DNA from: Stenotrophobium sp040387055
GTDB taxonomy: Bacteria; Pseudomonadota; Gammaproteobacteria; Nevskiales; Nevskiaceae
Assembly: GCA_040387055.1 (NCBI GenBank)
Contig: JAZKEM010000271.1
Span: 1-13,455 of the forward strand
Length of the DNA: 13,455 nucleotides
Direction of reading: 5' to 3'
Positions within the stretch are counted from its first letter, which is position 1. The number at the start of each line of letters is the position of its first letter. The notes under the pieces are model-generated. The model saw only the letters and a program-made list of their open reading frames with translations. It was not told the origin of the DNA and did not search any database. Positions 8,003-13,455 of the stretch are shown piece after piece. The position numbers were made by a program, and so were the translations under genes.

Positions 8003-9970
8003 CGCTATCAGAAACTGGCCTTAACCCTCGTATTGGCGACACTCGCCGCCTGCGGTGAACACGAACCGCCTCCGGCGCCTGTAGTTAAAAACACAGGGCC
8101 AACGGCAATTGATGCCGACAAGTTTATTGCCGATGTAAACGCTGATCTTCGCAAAAAGATGCCGTTTCTGAATTCGGCGCAGTGGGTGCAATCCACTTAC
8201 ATCACTGACGACACAGAGCTGTTGTCTTCCACAGCGAATGAGCAGTGGATGGAATATCTCGGCAAGACCATTGAAGACGCCAAGCGCTTTAATAGCGTTG
8301 AGATGTCGCGGGATACCGAGCGCAGCATGCGCTTGCTCAAACTCAGCACCGCGATGCCGCCGCCGAGTGATGCTGCCAAACGTGAAGAGCTCGCCAAGCT
8401 GGCTTCGAGCATGGAAGCTAACTATGGTTCTGGAAAGTGGTGCCGGCCTGTAAGCGGCAAAGAAGAATGCCTCAACCTCAATCAGATTGAAAAAATTCTC
8501 AATGATCCCAAGCAGACACCACAAGCGCGTGCAGAAGCTTGGGCAGGTTGGCACGCAACCTCCAAATCCATCCGCAAGGATTATCAGCGTTTTGTGGAGC
8601 TGACTAACCAAGGCGCCAAGGAAATGGGCTTCGCCAATACCGGCGAAATGTGGCGCTCTGGTTATGACATGAGTCCAGCCGATTTCGAGAAGGAAACGGA
8701 TCGGCTATGGGCGCAGGTAAAGCCGCTCTATGAAGAACTGCACTGCTATGTGCGCGGCAAGCTGAATGCTAAGTATGGCGATGCTGTGGTGCCAAAGAAC
8801 GGCACCATCCCCGCGCAGCTACTCGGCAATATGTGGGCGCAGCAGTGGAGCAATATCTATGATCAAGTCGAACCCTATAAAGGCGTGCGCAGCGTAGATG
8901 TAACGCCAGCGTTGAAGAAACAGCGCGACGAAGAACTGCGCAAACTGTTGAAGGCATTCAAAGGCACGCCAACGCCGATGCAGCGTTCAGATCTTGAGCA
9001 TCAAGCTGACGCGGCTCAAGCCGTGCGCATGACCAAGATAGCAGAAGATTTTTACACCTCGGTTGGGTTCCCCCCGTTGCCAAAATCCTTTTACGAAAAA
9101 TCCATGCTGCTGCGCCCGCGTGACCGCGAAGTGGTCTGTCATGCCAGCGCATGGGATATGGACATGAAAGGCGATGTGCGTATCAAGATGTGTATTGATC
9201 CGGACGCTGAAAGTTTGGAGACGATCCATCATGAGTTGGGACACATCTATTACGACCTGATGTACAACCCGCTGACGCCGCTGTTCCAAGGCGCAGCGCA
9301 TGATGGTTTCCACGAAGCCATCGGCGACACCATCACCCTGTCACTAACGCCTGCGCATTTGGCCAAGCTGGGCTTGGCGACTTCACAGAAGGAAGATCCT
9401 AAAGCGACGATCAATACGCAGATGCGACTGGCGCTCGACAAGATCGCGTTCCTGCCTTTCGGTAAATTGATTGATCAATGGCGCTGGAAAGTTTTCTCCG
9501 GCGAGATTACCCCTGCGCAATACAACGAAGGCTGGTGGAAGCTGCGTGAGCAGTACCAAGGCATTTCCCCGCCATTGCCACGCAGCGAAGAAGACTTTGA
9601 TCCGGGCGCCAAATATCACGTGCCCGGTAACACGCCGTACACGCGCTACTTCCTGAGCTTCATCATTCAGTTCCAGTTCCAGAAAGCGCTGTGCGATGCA
9701 GCGGGCTTCAAAGGCCCGCTGTATGAGTGCGATATCTACGGCAACAAAGATGCGGGCAAGAAGTTCATGGACATGCTCAGCACCGGCGCGTCCAAGCCTT
9801 GGCAGGAGACGCTTGAGAAACTGACCGGCACGCGACAGATGGATGCATCCGCCATCATCGAATACTTCACGCCGCTGATGGCCTATCTCAAGCAGCAGAA
9901 TCAAAACCAAAGCTGTGGCTGGGAGCCTGCTGCGGCTAAGGCGCCAGAGGCGCCAGTAGTGACCGAATAA
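8000..9970 (+). CDS. M2 family peptidyl-dipeptidase lipoprotein (bacterial ACE homologue)
   Basis: This is a zinc metallopeptidase of family M2, the family of angiotensin-converting enzyme, which removes C-terminal dipeptides from oligopeptides. From GTG 8000 it is 656 aa with a lipoprotein signal: a basic n-region, a hydrophobic core and lipobox LAAC with Cys18, followed by a Pro-rich linker. The residue after Cys is Gly, not Asp, so outer-membrane sorting is plausible. The gluzincin site is intact: HELGH at His411-Glu412-His415, and the third ligand Glu439 in HEAIGD, 28 residues after the first His as in human ACE. CHASAWD, with its disulfide partner Cys before IDPD, QWRWKVFSGE, WWKLREQYQG and the region KYHVPGNTPYTRYF are present; the last holds the His and Tyr that stabilise the transition state and the Arg that binds chloride in ACE. 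There is one catalytic domain of normal length. Starting at ATG 7979 would add seven residues. It is flanked by terminators on both sides, so it is a single-gene unit. The physiological substrate is unknown. Confidence 0.93.
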   Translation: MRYQKLALTLVLATLAACGEHEPPPAPVVKNTGPTAIDADKFIADVNADLRKKMPFLNSAQWVQSTYITDDTELLSSTANEQWMEYLGKTIEDAKRFNSVEMSRDTERSMRLLKLSTAMPPPSDAAKREELAKLASSMEANYGSGKWCRPVSGKEECLNLNQIEKILNDPKQTPQARAEAWAGWHATSKSIRKDYQRFVELTNQGAKEMGFANTGEMWRSGYDMSPADFEKETDRLWAQVKPLYEELHCYVRGKLNAKYGDAVVPKNGTIPAQLLGNMWAQQWSNIYDQVEPYKGVRSVDVTPALKKQRDEELRKLLKAFKGTPTPMQRSDLEHQADAAQAVRMTKIAEDFYTSVGFPPLPKSFYEKSMLLRPRDREVVCHASAWDMDMKGDVRIKMCIDPDAESLETIHHELGHIYYDLMYNPLTPLFQGAAHDGFHEAIGDTITLSLTPAHLAKLGLATSQKEDPKATINTQMRLALDKIAFLPFGKLIDQWRWKVFSGEITPAQYNEGWWKLREQYQGISPPLPRSEEDFDPGAKYHVPGNTPYTRYFLSFIIQFQFQKALCDAAGFKGPLYECDIYGNKDAGKKFMDMLSTGASKPWQETLEKLTGTRQMDASAIIEYFTPLMAYLKQQNQNQSCGWEPAAAKAPEAPVVTE

Positions 9971-10001
9971 TTGGGGGAAGGGAGCTGTATCAGGGGACTT
10001 G

Positions 10002-10032
10002 GCGGCGCAAGAGATTGCGCCGCTTTTTCTTT
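10002..10032 (+). terminator. Intrinsic terminator after the M2 peptidase gene
   Basis: A perfect 9-bp GC-rich stem (10002-10010 with 10015-10023, arm GCGGCGCAA) with a GAGA tetraloop is followed directly by TTTTTCTTT. It starts 32 bases after the peptidase stop. This is a textbook rho-independent terminator and separates the peptidase from the downstream phospholipase gene. Confidence 0.92.
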
Positions 10033-10037
10033 GGGCG

Positions 10038-10080
10038 GGGACTTAGTCCCGTCTGACGGGTCAATGCCTTACGCGACCCG
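10038..10080 (+). promoter_or_regulatory. Cluster of overlapping inverted repeats upstream of the phospholipase gene
   Basis: Two perfect 13-base dyads of 6-1-6 form overlap by three bases: GGGACTTAGTCCC at 10038-10050 and CCCGTCTGACGGG at 10048-10060. Their centres (10044 and 10054) are exactly 10 bases apart. A third pair, CGGGTC at 10057-10062 with GACCCG at 10075-10080, reuses the right arm of the second. The pairings exclude one another when drawn as RNA, and would face the same side of the helix as DNA operators. The phospholipase start is 43 bases downstream. Alternatively this is a remnant of a dispersed hairpin repeat. No run of T follows, so it is not a simple terminator. Confidence 0.4.
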
Positions 10081-10122
10081 CAGTGCATCCGTTAGACTCA
10101 AACAAAGAACAGAATCGCCAAA

Positions 10123-11901
10123 ATGGACTTACAGCCGATCCTCTATCAGTGCAGCTTGTTCGCGCGGCTTTCGCCGACCGCGATGGATGCATTGATCAAG
10201 CACATCACCGTGCGAGAAATCAAAAGCGGTGGCGTACTTTTCAATGAGGGCGATATCTCAGATTCCATGTATATCGTTGCGACCGGCCGCCTGCGCGCAA
10301 TTTTGGACAATGGCGAAGTGATTGGCGATATCGGTCGTTATGAACCGGTAGGCGAGATTGGAATCATCGCTGACGAAAGCCGAAGCGCAACAGTGCATGC
10401 CGTACGCGATTCCATCCTGTTGAAACTGGCGCGCGCTGATTTAATCCGCTTTATTTCGACTCACCCCAAAGCATTGATCGAAATGTCGCGCGTGATGATT
10501 TCGCGCATGCGACAAGCCAGTCGCGATAAGGCATTGGAAAGTGCGCGTAGTGTTCACACCTTCGCAGTGATTCCTGCTTGCGGTGACGTTGATGCGCACG
10601 ACTTTGCAGAACGCTTTAGTCAGGTTTTGGCTCAGCATGACACCGTCAAACTGATTGATGACGTGTTGATTGATGCAGAGCTCGGGTACGGTTCATCGCG
10701 AAAGCCCTTTCAGGAAGACGACGCTAACGCCCGTATGATGACCATGCTCGGCGACATCGAGAGCAAGCATCGTTATTTGGTTTATGCCGCTGGTAGCGAG
10801 ACAGACTCTTGGGCGCGGCGCTGCATGCGCCAGGCGGATCGCATCATCGTCGTTGCGCCTGCCTCAAAGGCGCCAGAGATGACGCCGATGCTGGAGCGTT
10901 TGCGTAGCGGAGGCAGTGCGCGTGTTCCGGTTGATCTCGTATTGCTGCGCCCAGAAGGTGAAGACGCCGGCAACGTGCTGACATGGCGTGAATGCACGCA
11001 CGCCAGCGCACATTACTTTTTGCGCCCCGGCAATGCTGATGACCTACACAAGATGGTGCGTCAGCTCACTGGTCGTGGCATAGGCTTGGTGCTCGGTGGT
11101 GGTGGTGCGCGCGGCTTTGCGCATATCGGGCTGCTACGCGCGTTGCACGAATTAAAAATCCCGGTGGACCTGGCTGGCGGCTCAAGCATGGGCGGCTTCT
11201 TCGCAGCGTTAGTCGCTTGTGGCTACGACCACAACGAAATCGCCGAGATCGCGAGAGAGACGTTTGTCGCGCACAACTACCTCAACGATTACATGCTGCC
11301 GATGGTGGCACTCATTCGCGGCCGTAAATTCGTGAATCGCTTGCATGACGTTTTTGGTGAGCGTCAGATCGAACACCTGCGCATGCCGTTCTTCTGTGTC
11401 TCAACCAATCTCACTCGCGGCACGCCGATGGTGCACGATCGCGGCCCGCTCTATATGTGGCTGGCCTGCAGCATGTGCGTGCCTGGCGTTGCGCCACCCA
11501 TCGCGTATCGCAACGAATTGTTTGTCGATGGCGCCGTCATCAACAGCCTGCCAACTGATGTGATGCAAGCTATGCGTCGCGGCCCCATCGTCGCATCAGA
11601 TGTCAGCACCGCAGGCGGCGATCTGAGCGCACCTGGCATCGAAGGCCCAGACCCAGAAGGCCTGCTGCGCTGGAACGCGCCAGCGAAGCGCCCAGGCCTG
11701 TTCAGCATCATCTTCCGCACCGCGACACTCACCAGCGAAAGCGGCACCGCAGCGCGCGCCGCGCGTGCAGATGCCTACGTGCGCATGCCTGTAACAGGCA
11801 TCGCACTATTTGATTGGAAGAAGATGGATGAAGTGGTTGAGCGTGGGTATCGTCATGCGATGGAACAGCTCACACCGTTGCGGGATTCGTTGCTGAAATA
11901 G
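10123..11901 (+). CDS. Patatin-like phospholipase with cyclic-nucleotide-binding domain (NTE-type)
   Basis: This 592-aa soluble-looking protein has the layout of bacterial neuropathy-target-esterase relatives, which hydrolyse (lyso)phospholipids. Residues about 10-130 form a cyclic-nucleotide-binding domain. Its phosphate-binding cassette GEIGIIADESRSATV keeps Gly77, Glu78 and Arg87 with the Glu-Arg spacing of PKA/CRP-type sites, so ligand binding is plausible. Residues about 145-315 are a middle alpha/beta domain. Residues about 320-482 are the patatin domain with oxyanion loop GGGGARG (325-331), nucleophile Ser355 in GSSMG (353-357) and catalytic Asp469 in DGA, all intact. There is no signal peptide and no N-terminal membrane helix, unlike animal NTE. 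The start is the ATG at 10123; no clear Shine-Dalgarno sequence precedes it. The gene follows a terminator and an inverted-repeat cluster, so it probably has its own promoter. The small gene 23 bases downstream is likely in the same transcript. Cytoplasmic regulation of lipid turnover by a nucleotide second messenger is an inference. Confidence 0.9.
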   Translation: MDLQPILYQCSLFARLSPTAMDALIKHITVREIKSGGVLFNEGDISDSMYIVATGRLRAILDNGEVIGDIGRYEPVGEIGIIADESRSATVHAVRDSILLKLARADLIRFISTHPKALIEMSRVMISRMRQASRDKALESARSVHTFAVIPACGDVDAHDFAERFSQVLAQHDTVKLIDDVLIDAELGYGSSRKPFQEDDANARMMTMLGDIESKHRYLVYAAGSETDSWARRCMRQADRIIVVAPASKAPEMTPMLERLRSGGSARVPVDLVLLRPEGEDAGNVLTWRECTHASAHYFLRPGNADDLHKMVRQLTGRGIGLVLGGGGARGFAHIGLLRALHELKIPVDLAGGSSMGGFFAALVACGYDHNEIAEIARETFVAHNYLNDYMLPMVALIRGRKFVNRLHDVFGERQIEHLRMPFFCVSTNLTRGTPMVHDRGPLYMWLACSMCVPGVAPPIAYRNELFVDGAVINSLPTDVMQAMRRGPIVASDVSTAGGDLSAPGIEGPDPEGLLRWNAPAKRPGLFSIIFRTATLTSESGTAARAARADAYVRMPVTGIALFDWKKMDEVVERGYRHAMEQLTPLRDSLLK

Positions 11902-11924
11902 AAATTGAATTTGCGGTGGTCGCC

Positions 11925-12254
11925 ATGATCTTTGTTGTTGAAACAGAAGAAAGAGCGCTCACTGTCTTTCGCACTGAAGGCGAGGCTATTGCACGCTGCG
12001 AGGGAGTTGATGTCGAAGCGGACGTCTGGTTATTTTGGGCGCGAGATGGGTCGCCTCTCGAGGCAGAATTCACAACGCCGAATAAGCGAGGCTGGTTTTC
12101 AGTCCGGAGTGGAAGTTATCGCTTGGTTCCGGCGTCGCCTGATCATCACACAGTGCTTAGTGAAGCACTCGATGAAATTTTGTTGCTGGAAGCAAATCCA
12201 TTTTTCAGTTCACTTTCGGCCGTGCGGGAATACCTTGCGCATCCCAACAGCTAG
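11925..12254 (+). CDS. Hypothetical protein, 109 aa, no family recognised
   Basis: I do not recognise this protein. From the ATG at 11925 it is 109 aa, acidic, with no signal peptide, no membrane helix and few Cys. It begins with a hydrophobic strand (MIFVVETEERALTVF) followed by FRTEGEAIARCEGVDVEADVW, then LFWARDGSPLEAEFTTPN, a Ser/Arg-containing beta-like stretch GWFSVRSGSYRLVP, and an acidic C-terminal helix (LSEALDEILLLEANPF). This suggests a small compact alpha/beta cytoplasmic protein. A GTG at 11916 would add three residues (MVA before MIFVV); the ATG is preferred, with a weak GGTGG at 11915-11919 upstream. It lies 23 bases after the phospholipase stop without a terminator between, so co-transcription is likely. 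It converges with the HAD gene across a hairpin. Overlapping open frames on the same strand (for example 11932-12426) run into the HAD gene and look like shadows. Confidence 0.65.
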   Translation: MIFVVETEERALTVFRTEGEAIARCEGVDVEADVWLFWARDGSPLEAEFTTPNKRGWFSVRSGSYRLVPASPDHHTVLSEALDEILLLEANPFFSSLSAVREYLAHPNS

Positions 12255-12259
12255 TTCGC

Positions 12260-12288
12260 AGGCTGGGTTGATTAAGCCAACCCAGCCT
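12260..12288. terminator. Hairpin between convergent genes, probable bidirectional terminator
   Basis: A perfect 11-bp inverted repeat (12260-12270 with 12278-12288, arm AGGCTGGGTTG) with a 7-base loop fills the 40-base space between the small hypothetical gene (stop at 12254) and the HAD gene (stop at 12295-12297). Its place between convergent genes suggests it ends both transcripts. Neither side has a T run, so termination may be weak, or the hairpin may instead protect 3' ends or belong to a dispersed repeat family. Confidence 0.6.
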
Positions 12289-12294
12289 ACAAGT

Positions 12295-12963
12295 TCAGTC
12301 GGGCTGTGGCCCGCGCAGGCTAATAACTGGCCAACCACGCTTAGTCGCTTCAGCCAACAACACTTCATCCGCATCTACCGCCACTGCCGTATCTGCTTTG
12401 AGCAGCAGCGGAATATCGTTGCGTGAATCGCTGTAAAAATAGGTGTGAGCAAACTTCTCAGTTTGTTCTGCGCGCCAGAGTTCCAGGCGCTGCACTTTGC
12501 CATCCTGAAAATTAGGAATGCCTGCAACGCGGCCGGTGTAGCGGCCGTCTTTCATTTCGGGATCGGTGGCGATCAGGTTTCCGATGTTGAGTAGCGTTGC
12601 AATCGGTTCGGTGATGAAGCGATTGGTGGCGGTCATGATCAACAGGCAATCGCCTTGTGCGCGATGACGTTCGAGTAGAGCAGGGGTGCCTGCTGCAATG
12701 ATCGGCTCAATTTTTTCGCGCACGAATTGTTCGCGCCATGCGTAGAGTTGCGCGGGCTCGTATTGGGTCAGCGGCGCCATGCTGAATGCGCAGAATTCGT
12801 AGATATCGAGCGTGCCGGCTTTGTATTGATCGTAAAAGCGACGATTTGCTTCCTCGTAGCTGCTGCCATCCACGAGGCCTTGTTCGACCAGAAACTGGCC
12901 CCAAAGGTAGTCACTGTCGCCTGCAAGCAGGGTGTTATCGAGGTCGAAGATCGCGAGGTTCAT
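12295..12963 (-). CDS. HAD superfamily hydrolase, subfamily IB (SerB-like phosphatase)
   Basis: This 222-aa cytoplasmic phosphatase has the HAD motifs in order. Motif I is FDLDNT with nucleophile Asp7 and acid/base Asp9. Motif II is Thr111 in LLIMTATN. Motif III is Lys156 in DGKVQRL, and motif IV is YSDSRNDIPLL with Asp179 and Asp183 for magnesium. The roughly 60-residue helical cap between motif I and motif II (residues about 15-90) places it in subfamily IB with phosphoserine phosphatase. The substrate cannot be read from sequence; phosphoserine, histidinol phosphate or another small phosphomonoester are all possible. The ATG at 12963 gives an N-terminus directly before motif I, as usual for the family. 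I see no Shine-Dalgarno sequence. It is divergent from rppH, a pairing I recall from Pseudomonas (not checked here). Confidence 0.88.
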   Translation of the reverse strand: MNLAIFDLDNTLLAGDSDYLWGQFLVEQGLVDGSSYEEANRRFYDQYKAGTLDIYEFCAFSMAPLTQYEPAQLYAWREQFVREKIEPIIAAGTPALLERHRAQGDCLLIMTATNRFITEPIATLLNIGNLIATDPEMKDGRYTGRVAGIPNFQDGKVQRLELWRAEQTEKFAHTYFYSDSRNDIPLLLKADTAVAVDADEVLLAEATKRGWPVISLRGPQPD

Positions 12964-13075
12964 GCGGCTATTTTATTGGAGAGCGGAGCTTTACGCGCCA
13001 ATTTCTGAAAATCCGCATTGTTGAGTCGCGCTGCATGTGGAAGAATCGGGACAAATCTTCTTACTTCACCCTGAC
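12964..13075. promoter_or_regulatory. Divergent intergenic region between the HAD gene and rppH
   Basis: These 112 bases must hold the promoters of both divergent genes. On the minus strand a TAAAAT (12975-12970) lies 6 bases before the HAD ATG, which would give a leaderless transcript if it is the -10 box; no -35 box at normal spacing was found. On the plus strand I found no convincing promoter or ribosome binding site for rppH. No strong hairpin was noticed. Confidence 0.3.
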
Positions 13076-13455
13076 GTGATAGACCGGGATGGTTACCGCC
13101 CCAATGTGGGCATCATCCTCATCAGTGGTACCGGACAGGTCTTGTGGGCTAAACGTATCGGCCAGCAAGCTTGGCAATTTCCGCAAGGCGGCATCAAACA
13201 TGGCGAGACGCCTGAAGATGCGCTGTTCCGCGAGCTGCATGAGGAGCTGGGCTTGGTGCGCGAGCACGTTGAAGTGCTGGGCGTGACCAAGGACTGGCTG
13301 CGCTACAAACTTCCGAGCCGCTACATTCGCCGCCGCCGCGGACGTGTGTGTATTGGCCAAAAACAAAAATGGTTTGCACTACGTTTGATTGCTGAAGAAT
13401 CCAAAGTGCACTTTGCTGCCAGCGAGACGCCGGAGTTTGATGGTTGGCGTTGGGT
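13076..13455 (+). CDS. rppH: RNA pyrophosphohydrolase, N-terminal part (3' end outside window)
   Basis: RppH is a Nudix hydrolase that removes pyrophosphate from the 5' triphosphate end of mRNA and thereby starts RNase E-dependent decay. The 126 visible residues begin MIDRDGYRPNVGI, matching E. coli RppH (MIDDDGYRPNVGI), on a GTG start at 13076. The Nudix box GGIKHGETPEDALFRELHEE plus LGL fits G-x5-E-x7-RE-U-x-EE-x-G-U, with the catalytic glutamates at 53, 56 and 57 as in E. coli. WQFPQGG precedes it; DWLRYKLP, VCIGQKQKWF and TPEFDGWRW follow. About 30-50 C-terminal residues are beyond the window. The frame is open further upstream with another GTG at 13037, but that would add 13 residues with no counterpart in E. 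coli. Neither start has a clear Shine-Dalgarno sequence, so the start rests on homology. Confidence 0.94.
   Translation, partial: MIDRDGYRPNVGIILISGTGQVLWAKRIGQQAWQFPQGGIKHGETPEDALFRELHEELGLVREHVEVLGVTKDWLRYKLPSRYIRRRRGRVCIGQKQKWFALRLIAEESKVHFAASETPEFDGWRW

Noticed and set aside
8021..8611. Minus-strand open frame of 196 codons opposite the M2 peptidase gene
   Set aside because: Antisense shadow of a clearly conserved peptidase; no ribosome binding site or recognisable motif.
10069..10098. Possible sigma-70 promoter (TTACGC ... TAGACT) before the phospholipase gene
   Set aside because: The -35 match is poor and the -10 is only fair, so it was not listed as a feature.
9971..10195. Plus-strand frame starting TTG just after the peptidase stop
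   Set aside because: It contains the intrinsic terminator and the inverted-repeat cluster and overlaps the phospholipase start.
11932..12426. Plus-strand open frame of 164 codons
   Set aside because: It overlaps the better 109-aa frame, crosses the intergenic hairpin and runs antisense into the HAD gene. The translation has low-quality composition.
12727..13079. Plus-strand frames of 93 and 97 codons across the HAD gene and its upstream region
   Set aside because: They are antisense to the HAD gene and contradicted by its intact motifs; their ends fall in the divergent promoter region.
1..13455. Search for CRISPR arrays, tRNAs, rRNAs, transposons, toxin-antitoxin or defence genes
   Set aside because: No regularly spaced repeats, cloverleaf, transposase, integrase or recognised defence protein was seen by reading both strands.

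Overview
The window is chromosomal sequence from a proteobacterium, most likely a gammaproteobacterium. The complex I subunits read as close relatives of the E. coli type: NuoI, NuoK, NuoM and NuoN can be followed almost residue for residue against the E. coli proteins as I remember them. The right edge carries an E. coli-like RppH. Base composition is moderately GC-rich and even across the window. I cannot name the genus. I see no tRNA, rRNA, CRISPR array, insertion sequence, integrase or attachment site.

Region 1 (1-7867, + strand) is the distal part of the nuo operon: the 3' end of nuoG, then complete nuoH, I, J, K, L, M and N. Four junctions overlap by 1 or 4 bases (G/H, K/L, L/M, M/N) and the others are 2-16 bases apart, so this is one polycistronic unit making the H, J, K, L, M, N membrane arm and the NuoI iron-sulfur connector of NADH:quinone oxidoreductase. 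All charged residues of the proton channels that I looked for are present. A terminator with a perfect 13-bp stem closes the operon.

Region 2 (about 7968-10032, + strand) is a single-gene unit: a lipoprotein member of peptidase family M2 (bacterial angiotensin-converting-enzyme homologue, peptidyl-dipeptidase). Its zinc site and substrate and chloride residues appear intact. It has its own strong terminator.

Region 3 (10033-12254, + strand) starts with a 43-base stretch of mutually exclusive inverted repeats. It is followed by a 592-residue patatin-type phospholipase/lysophospholipase of the NTE kind, with a cyclic-nucleotide-binding domain, a middle domain and a patatin domain. A 109-residue protein that I do not recognise follows 23 bases later and is probably co-transcribed.

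Region 4 (12255-13455) holds a hairpin between convergent genes, a minus-strand HAD subfamily IB phosphatase, and divergently from it the 5' part of rppH (RNA pyrophosphohydrolase) on a GTG start, cut by the window edge. No gene-free stretch exceeds about 155 bases.

Most of the window is housekeeping DNA and I found no clear new multi-gene system. The best leads are the nested inverted repeats upstream of the phospholipase gene, the middle domain of that phospholipase (which looks like a ParA/MinD fold without its P-loop), the unrecognised small protein beside it, the histidine-rich loop in NuoL, and the ACE-like lipoprotein.
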